A stretch of 64,000 nt of DNA from Motacilla alba alba (Eukaryota; Chordata; Aves; Passeriformes; Motacillidae): contig NC_052019.1 of NCBI RefSeq assembly GCF_015832195.1, forward strand, positions 46,565,016 through 46,629,015. The letters run 5' to 3'. The notes beneath the pieces were generated by a model that saw nothing but the letters and a program-made list of their open reading frames with translations, ran no database searches and was not told where the DNA came from. Both the position numbers and the translations under genes were made by a program. This document shows, piece after piece, positions 1 to 13,063 of the stretch; position 1 is the first letter of the stretch; each line of letters begins with the position of its first letter.

Positions 1-3000
1 AATCCATGAAATGTAAAAATCTATGGAAGTGGATCTCTGTGCAGCTGGGGAATCAGTTACTTAATGTTTTGTGCTTGCTTTTCTCCAAGCTTACAGCTTC
101 CAGAAGAAACTGGATGATACTCTGCATGCAGGAAGCCATTTTTGAAGGAAAACATAATGACCATAGTGGTGGCAAACACCTTAGTCTCTGATGTTCCACA
201 TCTCCACAGAAAGCTCTGCTAGAGGAGGCCTCCCCTGAGAAATAATTGCCAAGACCTGTATGAGCTGCCAGTCAGTCACATCCTGGTGAGGAAAAACAAA
301 TGGGTCAGCCCCACCCAGAGGGTCCCAACTCTCCAGACACATAGGCTGCAAGTGTTACAAGACCAAATGCTCCAGATCCCTTGGGATATGATGGAAGATG
401 AATACCTCATCTGCCTGTTCTTGTTAGCACTTTGAACACAAGCACTAGGGTGAGATCATGTTTGAGGAAACTGCAAAAGGTGGCACAGTGAATGCTTTGC
501 TCCAAGGAAGGAAGACATTTGGTGGACTATTAACTATTTACTTCACTTTGCTGCAAATGGGAAGAATCACAAACTGATCCTACTTGCGTGACTTCTTCCC
601 AGATTTCTTGAGCGTAACAACTTGGCCACTCAGTTCCTTTAGTTTTACAATATTTTTTGGTGCTACAAGGTTTTTGATAGGAGAAAGACTTTTTAAGAGC
701 AAATAATATTCTGAGATGTGAGACACCTGTTCAACAAAAAGCATAATCAAATCTTAGCACACTTCCACAGATATTTCAGTCCGAGCTCTGAATATGAATG
801 ACAGCATTTTGTCATTAATTTGTGAGCTGCCCTGGGCTAATAAGTCTGACTCTGCATAAATAGTGAAAGTGTCTACCACTGAGTTCAAACCAATGTGACA
901 CAAAAAAAAAGAAGCAATAATATGTTTTATACCAGCTTTGACATCATGATTATATGAGAAAAGTAACGTGTCACTGACAACAAAAGCTGTAGGAGACAAA
1001 GTGCACGTGCCTGGGATGATCTCTAAAGACAGACTGCTAGACACATTCCTATCAAACCTTACTCCGTCATTTTGTTAAGAATGAAAAATAAAAATTACAT
1101 TTAACCTTCTGTGGTGTGGGAGTTAACCAGAAGAAATGTTGTGTCAAAACCCATGCTCACGAAACCGAGTTGAGTGTCCACCTACTCTAGTCAGGTACCA
1201 CTTCTCTGCTCACACTGTCTTGCCTAGAATTTGAAGCACTGTGTATTTGGGAAAAGAGGTTAATTTCACTTAATGAAAAACTTTAGGAATAGTGACATCA
1301 GGTGAGTGCCTGCTCTTCTGTGCCTTCAGGACTACAGGTTTCACCTTGCTGTAGCTGCAGACACTTTAACAATCTTCCTTTCCTCTAGACTTCCTCATAA
1401 AGGTAGAGCAAGGTTTCCCACAGCCAAAAGCAAGCAATTGCAGGTCATGCTGTTACATATGGCTGCATCAGACCTCTTCCCATTTGATTAGTGCTTCTGG
1501 CATTGCAAAAAGTAACATGGGAAATCCCTGCTTTGAGGGAACGCAGAACTAGTGATAAGTGGCTCTGTGAAAACCTGAGGCTGGTGAAGTAAATTTGGGT
1601 TAAGACCACAACCAAAATGGTTTTGGTGCTGTTTTTTTCCACAGAGATGAAGACATGCTCACAGGTGTATCATAATTATGCTTGACATATGCTTACTATT
1701 TTGATCTTTGTACCTGTATGTGCACCTCAACAGCCATTAGCAATTACACTCCTCACTACCGAGATAAACCAATGTGGGAGTGCGTAAAGGGGTAACTGAT
1801 AGCATCTTTCCTGATACTGTAAGGGTTCAGAGGATGTAGGGGAAAAAAAAACATCTTGATGCTCAGGGAGATGTGACATTTCTGTAGACAGAGGACAGCC
1901 CTCCTAACACAAAAGGGAGCTGTTGAAATTGCAAGCCCAGAACAGCACGGGGCTCTGCTTCTGACAGGTCTGAGCACCTATTCCTCCTGTTGACATGAGA
2001 CTGAAGGATTTCAAATGCATTCTAGTTCACAGACCTTGGGAAGAAGAAAGGGTAACATTTGATCACTCCTCTATTAATATTTCTTTCTCCACTCAGGTCT
2101 GTGATTTATTTTTAAGGTAACATAAAAGGGACAAATTTTTAAGGTAATCATGGATTTAATGCCCAGTGAAGGCCGTTTTTCCCTAAATCACTCTTTCAAT
2201 CTACAGTTTACATTTCCATGGATGAGGACAACACAGTACTGAAGAATAAGGTTATACAGCAATTGGGCAGCCCAAAAGCACAGGGAGAGAGGGGACATTC
2301 CAGTCATTGCACATTTACTGGGGATTCAAAAGGGACTGCATCTAATTCCCGTGAAGTGTGGCAGATGGGGTGTGGGTAATCAAACAACTAGCAGAGCCAA
2401 TGAAAGAAAAGATTTCCATTGGTTTCAAAAGTTTCCACCAGGTCTGTGGTGGAAAGGCACATGGCATCAAATTCCAGTTGAAGAAGAGAGAAGACACACT
2501 CACAAAATCACTAGAGCAGGAGAGGACCTGAAAAGGGAAAGTGCTTTGGGAACTAAGTGACAGCAAGCTGGCAGAAAGGGAGCTGCAGGGGGAGGTGCTG
2601 TTCAAAGAGGAAGGCTTGCACCCATTTCATAACTTGGAATAAAATCTTCTGATTCAGATAGATGTATTTCAATAATTCTGACTCATCTGGAGGCAAATAA
2701 GCCTCCATGGCAACTCCCTAAACCTTGCTAAACACCCGAGGAATGTGTTTGGAAATGCTGTTAACTTAGTAGCATCCAGCTCAGATCTTAATGCACTGGA
2801 GCCCACTTAAACAAGGATCTTTCCTCTTGAAATAAGCAGCTTCTTCAAAGAATTGATTTCTTTTTGCTCTAGAATGTACATGGGAAATGCAGTGGAACTG
2901 CAGAAAAAAATGAAATCCCTTCTGAAGAAATAAACTAATTAAGAGAAAGAGAGGACTGAAGTGATTCTGCTAGCATGATCTGATCAAGCAGGAGTTTTTA

Positions 3001-6000
3001 TAAAAATAATGAGGGCCAGTTTCTCACTCTATCACTCATTCTCTATGTGAATCTACTGTAAACATCCCCTAGAGAAAAATATAATTATATAACAGCAAGA
3101 AAGCATGTTTCTGAGCCTTCACTCAGAGAATCCCAGCATAACTTCTGTGCCCTGGGAAGTCCTGCAAAGAGCAACAGATCTTCTGACCCTCCAGAGCTCC
3201 ACTGGTTAGGGTAATCTTGAAGTGGGAGGAAGGCCCCATAAAAACCTTTCTAACTCTTTTAAACACCTTGAAAATGAAGTAGATCCTGTCCAGTTCTACT
3301 GTGGAGATCGTGCAACACACTGCCTCTCTGAACATTCCCACCAGGCTGGGACCTTCCAGTCTCATTCACCTTCAGCAGGACGTGGATGCAGATCTCACGG
3401 AGTGAATTGGCCATGTGCTTCCACCTCACATGCCCTGCTCTTTTTATTATGCCTTTGCCCCATTTGGTGCCTTGCCTATTCAGATTTCACAGGTCTGTAC
3501 TCTAGTAGACCAGAAAGAAATAGCCTTTAAAACCAAAGTAGCTTCACTAAGAGCCAATGGGTTTGGTTTGAGTTTGTAGTGCTATAATTCAAAGCAGTGC
3601 AATTCTGTGAATGTATACAATATTTCTTCTCTCTCTAAACTCTTGTTCCCTGTATCTCACAGCATATCACATACAAAAATATCTTCCACAGAAAGGCATG
3701 AAAAAAGCAAAGAAGTTCCTATCTCATACTTCTTTTCTGCAAAGCTAAATTGATGAGAATGAATTATGAATGCCTTTCAGTTCAGCTTTAAAAATATGAG
3801 GACCCAATTCTCTTCAATAGCGTCAATTAATATGGACCACGTATTTGTTCATTAGAAAACATAGCTCAAGATAGAAAGATAATACTGTGATTTATGCATT
3901 TAAGTAATGAAGTAACTTTTCATTTGAAAGCAGAATGGGCCTCTACTAGGACAGCTAACACGGGAGAGAATATGAAATATTATGCAAAACTAGAGAAACA
4001 CATATACTGCACAACCCTTCCACTTGCTTGTGGGGCATGGTGATGGGTTGATGCTATTTTTCTTTGTGGATTACACAGCTCACCAAGTTTTTACGCTGTC
4101 TGAAACACGATAAACATAACAACACTCTTTCTAATACCAACACCTTGACTATAGAGGTAATCAAGCAGGACCAGGGACTTTTTATGGCCTAATCACACCA
4201 CGTAGCACTTTCCAGAGTCTTTCATAGGCTCCACAGATGCCCTGAAGTCTAATACATAATTACTATTTTTCATCTATTTATTTCAGTTCAAAGTGTGTGC
4301 ATAATGTGTTGCAGCTTCTGAGATTTCATAGCGAGATGCTGAGTTTATACCTTGCATGCCCTGGGGCAGGTAGGCATGAGGGGGCCTCCCAAGGGTGGGA
4401 GGATGCCTGGGAGGATGGTGTCATGGATGGAGTTAAGCACACCACAGAAGCTGGAAGGAGCCAGACAGTGCAGCATTTGAGTACCACACAGCTGGGAATA
4501 GTCCTCGTGTACGCTTTTCCCTGGTTTGTGTAAGGAGTGGGAAGCAAAGGCAATCTGCAGTCCAGCTTGCTCCCTGGACCTGGTTTATTTAGCTGCCTAG
4601 ATGCACATATGATTTCGTTGATACAGCACTCACAGAGACAAGAATCAGACCCTGCCTGGGAAGACCCTGCTGATAAAGGCTGGAGATGCATTCCCTCCTG
4701 GATCAAGATTAAAGAGATCCTTAGGGAGCTGGTTATAAATTCCTGACTCTCAGGTTGCTGCTATTTCCTGAACTGAGCTAGAGGAGCACAGTACTAGCTG
4801 GCTCTGGGTAATGGGATAGTTTGCATTACATATGGATTGGTGAAACTGGTGATGAACCTACCTTCTCAACACTCCCATACATCCCTCGATCCCCTTATTC
4901 TGGTGCTGGGTGAAATGGAACGGGCGTAACTGTACTGGCCACCTTTCTCTAGAATAATACAAATATCAACTGAGCAGGTGTTGCTCCAGTTTTCATCTAT
5001 TGTATTATGAAGGGGCACAGAATTGGAGCAAACAAATATGATGTTTCTCTAGATATCCTGATTTTGATTGTTGATGCAGTTTTTAGAACAGTCTTAATCA
5101 TGCAGTGTTCTGTGATTTTAGTGCTTTTGGGTATTAACATTTCTGAGGTCTCAGTGTGAGACTCAATTATTGAAATGGCCAAGAATCTGGCAAGAAACCA
5201 CAGGGAAGAAATCAGTTCTGTGAGGAAGATGCCAGGAGGCAAACATTATTTACATAGAGTACGGAACTACAGAAATATAACAGTATGTAAATTTCTTGAC
5301 AGATGCCCTGTTTGGCAGCTGCTCAGAAGCAAATTTCATTCCCAGCCAGATCTGCAAAAACACAGATCAGTAATCCGGGGTAGAAGTGATTTGGTAGAAA
5401 TTCTGGATGACAACTTACAACTCCCCAAACTACTACCGAATTAACAAAGAAATAACAGATCATGGAACTGATAATCTTTGTGGGTCTGAATCAGGCAAGG
5501 TCTCAAAACATGAGAAACCTCAGTGAAGTTGTAACCTACCAAAAGATTGTTTGTCTGATTCTCTAATCTAACAGAAGGTTATGCTGAAGAAGATACTGTT
5601 TGCTGGGTTGCCCTGTTAAACCAGGCACAAATCTGAGAACTACTTAAGACCTAATTCTATTGTAAAACTAAGATCAAACTTCAGTTTATCACATCTGTTT
5701 GGTGCCCTCCAAAATATTAATCTGGATAGGTGTGCATCTCACGTGGCAGCTGATGCTACCAGGCACCTTTGCTGCCAATAGAGCAGACACCCAGTGTGAA
5801 CCATGCCTCAGATGACAGATGAGAGCTAAGGGGGGAGTTTGACTTGTTCACAATCATATCTGTTCCACTGGTAAGCTTAAGCCTTTGTTTCTAAGAGTAC
5901 GCACTGAAAAATGAACTTTTATGTGATTTAAAAGAAAATTCTGAATTGTTATCCCTTTCTTCAGGAAATGCAGGAGAGAGAGGTGGTGGAATTGCAGCTT

Positions 6001-6985
6001 AAGATGGTGGGGGTTTACAAGTTTTTAATCATATCCTGAGGGCCTTTGAGTATATTTAACCCAGGATACAGCTATATCCAGTCTATTAGTAGGCATCTTC
6101 ATGTTATTAACAGGCTGATATGGTTCACTGGGAAGGTCTCTCTGAGCTATGACTAAATGTTCAACACACCAGTTGATTGGCAAGGGTTGCTTGCATTTGG
6201 GGGAAAGACATTTCTAGTTTTGCTTGCCAGAAGGTCTCTGAGCACTGCCTTATGCAAATACACAGTGACTACGATTTTTCTTTGAAACCAGTAGCTTCCT
6301 GCAGTGGAATATCAGCATGACAATTGTGTGCACTCCTATCCTAGGATGCTGGGAACATGGCCTGTGTTATGCATCCCCATGGAGGCTACAGGGCAGTCTT
6401 GCCCCCTGCCCAGGTCAAGAAAAACTAAAGCAACATCAGTGCAAATCTGTCAGGTTTTATTCTACAATATGTATGTCAGGCAATACTGGCCTTCAGTTAA
6501 GGTAAGGGGAAATCCTGCTCCAGTTTTCAGAAAGTTTTTGCTTTGCAGCATCTCTACTTCTGCAGCCATAGCCCTGGGCATACTCCTGGCACATGTGCCC
6601 TATCCTGCCACCTTATCCCAGGTGAGCTTCTCCCTCTTCAAGCAACTTATTTACTCCTCCATGGAAGCATGCTGCCCCAGTCTGTTTCCCTCCTTATCCC
6701 TTCCCGCCGGCCAAATGTTACTTTTTAACTCTAAATAAACACTCTGCTCTGGCCGGGGCACATGCAGCCCAGCTGCCCTAGGATGCAGGCACAGCATTTG
6801 CCTTGGTGTGCGGAGAGCAGGATGGTAAAGCCACACCAAAAGCTGAGAGCAAATCAAGCGATAAGTAGCAAAACTGTATTATCAGCAGATCTGAGTTCAG
6901 GATTTCGTGGTCATTTGCCTTTATTTATGCCTTCTATTAACCTTACTCAACCATGACATGTGTTACACAGATGGGAAAGCCAAGG
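1..6985. other. Noncoding AT-rich stretch, no gene seen
   Basis: All six frames are broken by frequent stops and the sequence is CpG-poor. The longest frames (126 codons on minus at 4326-4706, 144 codons on plus at 6304-6738, 102 codons on plus at 3222-3530) have no recognisable domain, no family resemblance and no convincing splice-site framing, so I treat them as chance. A short direct repeat of TTTTTAAGGTAA occurs at about 2110 and 2138. No LINE, SINE or LTR stands out by eye, although old diverged repeats could be missed. Likely intron or intergenic DNA. Confidence 0.7.
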
Positions 6986-6989
6986 CAAA

Positions 6990-7480
6990 AATAGGCACGG
7001 CGGTTTTCCCAGCCCGTGCAGAGCAGCAGCAAAAGCCGAGCGGGAGCAGCGGCGAGCCCTGGCGTCCAGCGGTGCCCGCGGGCAAGCGGGTCGGGTGCCA
7101 ACCCAGCCTGGGAAAATTACAGCAGCAAGGCGAGAAGTGTCCACGCTCTTCGGTGAGACCACCGGAGCATTCCCCTGAATCTCCAGAGCCCGGCACCCAC
7201 GGGGGTCCCGCTAGATGGTGCTGGAGGGACGGACAGACCGCGGCGGGGACAGAGGGAGGGAGAGAAGGAGGGAGCATCCCCCGCTCCCCTCCCTGGCTGC
7301 GGCTCCCAAAGTGTTTCCTCCGGAATGCCTGCCTGATGATAACAGGATCCCTTTCATATATATTAGGCAAACACGGGCCCAAGGTGGGTAAACATCATGA
7401 GCAGACTCATCTTTCTGCTCGACGCCGCGACGGTGAAAGCCCGGTTGCGCGAAATAACGAGCTGCTGAGCTTTTTTTTCA
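6990..7480 (+). promoter_or_regulatory. CpG island, probable promoter
   Basis: This is the only stretch with frequent CpG: about 24 CpGs in the first 260 bases and roughly a dozen more up to 7470, against strong depletion elsewhere. The core (7020-7260) contains GCGGG, GGCGGG-like and CCGCGG boxes typical of SP/KLF-bound promoters, and a G-run cluster at 7245-7272. A good plus-strand splice donor, AAG|GTGGGT, has its GT at 7384-7385, and I see no comparable minus-strand donor inside the island; this favours a plus-strand first exon ending at 7383. The overlapping open frames (201 codons on plus from 6907, 139 on minus from 7382) are what high GC content produces and show no recognised domain. 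It could be a promoter of a noncoding RNA, an alternative 5' exon of a gene outside the window, or an orphan CpG island acting as an enhancer. Direction is an inference. Confidence 0.6.
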
Positions 7481-7499
7481 GGCCACGTCTCCAACAACA

Positions 7500-7760
7500 A
7501 AGCAGCTTTTGAATCACACGGATTGCACATTTTAAAAAAGAAATAATTACAAGCCAGTCATCTGAACCGTCCTTCTGCACCAAATAGAAGACTTTGTATC
7601 ACCCATAAAATCAATGTCCTGCATATGCTAACCTGAATATTTATAGATGCAAAAAAACCATGTCAATTATGTAAGGCTAAGGAATCGTGCACATGCATGA
7701 ATAGTCCCTTGTAAAAATAAATAATAAAAAAGGCTCTGTCAAGATATTAAATTAATTTTC
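7500..7760. promoter_or_regulatory. AT-rich candidate conserved block beside the CpG island
   Basis: Directly after the CpG island the base texture flips to AT-rich sequence with homeodomain-like cores (TAATTAC at about 7546, TTAAATTAATTTT at about 7748), GCATATGCTAA and TGCACATGCATGAATA, without simple-repeat structure. This mix is typical of vertebrate conserved noncoding elements next to developmental promoters. Conservation itself cannot be seen here, so this is a judgement from texture only. Confidence 0.3.
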
Positions 7761-10700
7761 CTTTTCGGTTAAGAACCTTGTATTTAGTTCTGTAAAAGTT
7801 CTCTTGGCAGCCTGAAATGTATCCTGTTTAAACAGGAGCTTGTACTCAAACACACTTTTTTTTTTTTTTCCCCTGAATACTATTCCCACTTAAGCCCTGC
7901 ACAAAAAGCATTGAGAAAGCAGAAAATGGGAATAAAGTCATCTTTGTTTCAACTTTTCCTGTCCCTTTTTACTTGAAGGGAAAACTAAGTATCTGATGAA
8001 TGAGCAATCCTTATGTGTCAGGGGAAAAGAGGTGAGTGACCTATAGACTTGAGGACTCTTAGCTGTTTTGTCCTTCTAAAGGCTGGATGATAAAGTCATA
8101 TAGATTTACTGAGATAACTTTTTTTGGAAAAGGGAAATATTTTATATGTTTTCCATAAAGATCATTATTTTGTTAAACCACTAATTTATGCAGAGATTCA
8201 TGACACTAAGCTCAAGTCCATTGGAAATGTTCTTCTTTCTGAAAGCCCAAGCCAATTTATCATTCGAGGGATGCTCTTCTTACCACTCCAGCCAGGAGTA
8301 AAACCCAGACATGGAGAAGCAAGGGCTGTGCTCTTTTTTTGACATGGTGGCAGTCACCACGTCAGGACCTCAGTGGCAGGATGCACCTCAGTGCAGGAGG
8401 TGTTAGGGAAAGGAGAGAATACATGGAACAAGTATGATGAAGAAGGAGCCAGGTGCAGATGGAGAAGGTAGCTGTTCATGCAGTGGGAGTTATACAGCAT
8501 CTCTCTGAGTGGAAGTCTTGGAACAGAATATGTTTAAGGAGGCAAGAAAAGTGTACATGTCTGCATAGCACATGGGAGAGAGGGGGGCTGAGAACAGTGT
8601 GGAAGGATGCATGCTGAGCTGTGTCTGAGCATTTCATTCAAACTGCTATATTGTTAAGACTCTTGAGCAATAAAGCAAATTTTCATTCCAATTAAAGATT
8701 CAAGGGTTTTAGAACAATCACCAGAAGAAAGAGAGAAAAAAGGCATATCCTCAGAGGACTTGGTAATGAATAACAAAAACAGTTCTTGTGCATTGTCCAA
8801 AGTGAATGGTATTCAGTATAACTGCAGAGAGAGGATTTAATGCTACAATCCACTGTGGTGTTCTCTGTGAGTAGATGTGGGATGGCCCATGATTGACAGA
8901 AATACTTAGCCCAGGTCAGTATCTTCTGGTCAATGTGTAACACAGGTCATTCTTGGTGTCGCTGCCTTATTGTTCTTGCTGGGGTGGCAAACACTGGAAG
9001 GGGCAGAGCCTGAGGGAAATTACCAATTGCTTAAAGCTGTTGGGATGAGTTCAGTCACACAACATGAATCATATTGCCCATGCATATGCTTCTCTGTGGG
9101 TATGTGTAGCAGTCTATCAGTCAAGCCTGCAAAGCCACTGCAACAGAGCAAAGGAACTACAGCCTGGGGAGAAAAAGAGGATCAGGTTGGAAGCTCAAGG
9201 ATGAAGCACATGTTGTTGGAGGAGGGGGAGAAGATAGGTACACTACATAACTTGTAGTCATTGATGGGCTAAATCTGTCCTACATTCATGCATAAGCCAT
9301 GTACAGGATAGAAAAAGTGGAAGCAAAATTTTCTGGTTTTACTAACTGCATATTAAACTCTTCTGGGAGTAGAGCTACAAGACAAAAAGACTGTATTTCA
9401 ACTCATCCCCAGCTCTTTCCTGGCCCACAGTCCTATGTCTCCTTTCTGTGGGTATCCCCTTACCTTTTATTGGCCTATAACGCAAGAACACAGCTGGGGC
9501 ACTAACCACGTCCCAGGCCTCTGGCTGAGAAGATGCCACTCAAAAGGCAGCAGATAGGAAAGCTTGGGAAAACTCTAAAGGCTGAATAGGATAGCTCTGT
9601 GCATTCCACCACTTTACTATCAGGAGCAGAGAGGGCCACCTCAGCACTAACTCTGCTGCCTTGCAACTGGGAGCCTGCTCTGGCCAGCCTGTGCCAGCAG
9701 TGGGCTGCTGCCTTCCCATGCCAACCCTGCTGAAAGTGCTCTCACACTCATAGAGTTCAAGAGCTCAGATTAGCTATCTTTCCTGTAGTAGAAAGGGTTC
9801 TGGATTAGGACTCTAGAGGCTTAAATTAATTTGTCAGGTTAAGTACAGATTTTGTGTGCAACCATCAGCAAGATCTTTAATCTGCCTGAGTGTTGATATC
9901 CTTTGGAAAGGGGCAATAATTCTTCCCTAATTCCTGAGGGCTCGGGGAATAAAATTGGTAAATAACAGAGCAGTGCTCCACTACTGAGAGGATGGCTGGC
10001 ACAGCTCTCCTGGCTGTACTGAGTTCCCTTGCTAACTACCCAGCATATGTGCTGCAGATCTGGGGCACTCACAGTTAGTATTTTCATGAAACAGAATATA
10101 AAATCAGAAGGAAGCAGCAGCTACAGGGAAATTGCATGTCCTCTGACTAGCACACCTTTAAGCACCCTTCCCTGTTTTGAAGCATTCACTGGGGAACCAT
10201 GCTCCCAAATTACATCTGATGCCTAAACTCAGTCAGATACCTTAGGTGCTGCCAGCACGTGGGTACAATCGTTCTCTCCACAGACACACGTGGAAACTGT
10301 GATAAGGATGTAGAAAATACCAATACCAGAACAAGGCTGCTTTAGCGGCATTTCCCAGAAACAAACTAAAAATTCAAATGGGTCTCTCTTTCACCAGGTT
10401 TAGGTTGTCTATTCCTTCTCTTTAAACTTTGCCTGCCCCCTTTTTAGTATTTCCCTTTCACACATTCTCTGCAGGTCTGTAGTTTTCCTTCCTGCTGAGT
10501 TACAAACTCACTCCTGCTTTATTCCTCCACTTGGCACCTCCCTGCCATGGCTCAGAGCACATAGGCTTCATCCCCTTGATGATCAGCTGATGAGCAGATG
10601 GAGGATCAGAGGAACAGGATGGCTGCTATATGAGGTGTACCCATAGCAGCATTCATGGAAACAACTAACAAGTGACCATGAGCCAGGACTTCAAATGCTG

Positions 10701-11330
10701 CAATATCTGAAGTTGAAGTGCAGGGAAAGTCATAGTCAAAGTCATAGCACCCAGGGATCCTGCAGTTTTGGATTTTTCTCAGCTGTAATTCAAAGCAAAG
10801 TTTCTAGTGCTCATATTCTCAAACAAAAGCTTGGAAATGGGAAGCCTTGAATATCAAAGAAAATAAAAGAATCCAGAACTGTTTTTTTCTTTTTTTCTTT
10901 GAAATCTCATGATTTTGCCATCAACCTCACATTATGTTGGAGAGTAACTCAGGATTTTTGAGCATGAAAGTCTGGCAGGACTACAGATGCCTCAAAATCA
11001 TAACAAATTGAGGCCACAGTCAGCTTTTGAGAAGGCTTCTCCCTTGCAGCTAAGATAATACCAGGGTTTTGCTGAACAGTTTGGTTCTCCCCACACAACC
11101 TCCCACTGGTGAGCTATCACCAGCCATCATAGGCATGGGTATTTTATTCTTTATTATCCCAGTTAAAGAAATTTTAGGTTCCAAGTGGCTGCCAAACCAC
11201 ACCAGTACTCAAGGTGGTGAAGACTGCAGGCTCATGCAGATCCCCAGAGGATCTCTCCCAGGCTTGCCTCCAGGGCCAGCACAGCTTCTTGAAGGGACAG
11301 GAGTCCTGCACGGCTGCAGTCATATGTTGA
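7760..11330. other. Noncoding stretch, nothing recognisable
   Basis: No repeat family, RNA gene or exon is recognisable. There is a short T-tract near 7857-7870. A 12-base tandem of AAAGTCATAGTC type lies at about 10725-10747. Frames near 100 codons (for example 11069-11383 plus) carry no domain. Confidence 0.65.
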
Positions 11331-11334
11331 CTAT

Positions 11335-11530
11335 AGCGAAGGCATATGGAGCTAATTATGTAAATAAACATCTCGGTCCATGATGATTCTAAATAATGCA
11401 AAACATAAAGAGGCAAAACACTAATGTTCTAACTAATGAAAATAGATTCTTAGGGTGATTAATTTACAATAAAGAGATGCTGCATATGTCAAAAATGGTG
11501 CGTCATCGTATGATTTAATATAATCAGGCA
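11335..11530. promoter_or_regulatory. Candidate conserved noncoding block
   Basis: The stretch is rich in homeodomain and forkhead-like cores (CTAATTATGTAAATAAACA at about 11350-11370, GATTAATTTAC at about 11457) with AATGCAAAACAT and a CpG-containing GGTGCGTCATCGTATGA segment at about 11497-11513, unusual in this CpG-poor DNA. It has no simple repeats and no coding potential. Called only on motif density; not verified. Confidence 0.25.
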
Positions 11531-12658
11531 CAGCTGCATTGCTCTTGATGTTGGCAAACAATGATCTTGTTCACCTCCTCCTGCATCTGTACCACAGTAT
11601 TAAAAGAGAAGAAAAGTGCACAGTAGAGCCAGCAAACACTTTGTGAGAAAAATATTTTTAAAGCATCTTGATAAATATTTACCAACTTTTGGGATGTTTG
11701 AATGCTGGAGGTTGTGTCAGGACAAAAAGCACAGGCTGATATCCTCAAAAAACAACACAAGTGGTCAACAGCCTCCATACAAAAGGGACCTGCTCAATAC
11801 AATAGGCCACTGTTGCTGTGACTCTCAGTATTGTTTACCTCTCACAGAGCTTCCAAGTACAAAGCACTTCAAACAAACTACACTAAGACTTTAAACTGAA
11901 TCCACCCATCAGGTTAATAAAACAAATATTGATTGGGTTTGAGAGTCATTACAGAAAACAAACCCTTTTGGATTGAAAGAGTTTCTTTGTTCAAGCACTA
12001 GTGTCCAGAGCCTTCAAGCAACATATTACAATCTCAGCTTAAATCCTGAGGCAATATTCTTTAGCATTTGCTCAAATCTACTTTTATTTGTAGCATATGT
12101 AAAAATACAGATACATGAAAAGATAGGGGCAAGCATTTCATGTGCACAAAGGAAAGAAATCATACCAACCTCAAAAATATGCTGGAAATTCTAATAATGA
12201 AGAGCAAAAGTAAATTTTTTCAAGTGCATATATTGATTTATACACCTAAATCTCATTCCAAAAACTGCAACTTGTAGAGACTTTTACCTTGACCTCTCTA
12301 GAAACCCAATCTCTACAATGCAGAAGAAAATCACGTGAGCCTGCAAATTCCTTTCACAAGATGTCCTGCAAGATCCAATGGACTAGGAAAGCATCTTGAC
12401 ATGATCCAACACAGAAAAGCAACCCAGATGCTTGAGAGCAAGTGCAGAAACAGCAAGAAAGCAGCACACGGAAAAGATAATTATTGCTTCGGGTACAGGC
12501 TGATCTGGATTTTTCAGAATTTGTTGCCTGATTACTAGACAGGGAACAAAGACATCTAAATGATTTTAGGTCTTCACCCCACTTTCAAAACCAGTTTGGG
12601 TTCTAAGAAACTTTTGCCAGGAGATATGTAAAATGAAAGGAGTGACCAGGAGCTTCAG

Positions 12659-12675
12659 CACTGCCACCTTGTGCA
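12659..12675 (-). promoter_or_regulatory. CTCF-type binding motif
   Basis: Read on the minus strand, the bases around 12674-12661 give GCACAAGGTGGCAG. The established CTCF core is approximately CCASYAGRKGGCRSY. The match keeps the AGGTGGCAG heart and departs at the first C (G here) and at the Y position (A here). A single motif by eye does not prove occupancy; isolated matches occur by chance in 64 kb. Confidence 0.35.
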
Positions 12676-13037
12676 AGTGCTTCTAGATGTGGATTGAAAA
12701 CATCAAGCCTCTAGCAGAGATTTAGACAAGTGTGTTCAAAAAGGAATAGTCCTCAACATGGTTTTGAAACTTTCATCCACAATCAAACCAGATTTATTCC
12801 CACAAGTAACAGCACAGGCTACAAATTCAAAACCCGCCATGTTGATTCTCTTGTTCTCCTGCAAAACTCACTTCATTATTTAAACACAAAAGACACATTA
12901 GAAATATAAGCACACAAAGAATGACCAGTAGGTCACTAGCATGCTGTACTAATGATATTTTAGCCTAGTAATGCCAAATCAATAACGGTTCATACTTGTC
13001 AGAGTAGTGTGAAAAAGCAAGTAAAGAGTGAAAATAA

Positions 13038-13063
13038 CTAACTAACTAACTAAATAAATAAAT
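13038..13063. repeat. Compound (CTAA)n/(ATAA)n microsatellite
   Basis: Several CTAA units run directly into AAAT/AATA units before ATGAAGG. This is a typical compound tetranucleotide microsatellite and is likely length-polymorphic. Confidence 0.85.

Noticed and set aside
6907..7512. 201-codon plus frame and 139-codon minus frame across the CpG island
   Set aside because: Both are explained by high GC content, which removes stops. The peptides are rich in G, P, R and S and have no recognisable domain. The island is better read as a promoter.
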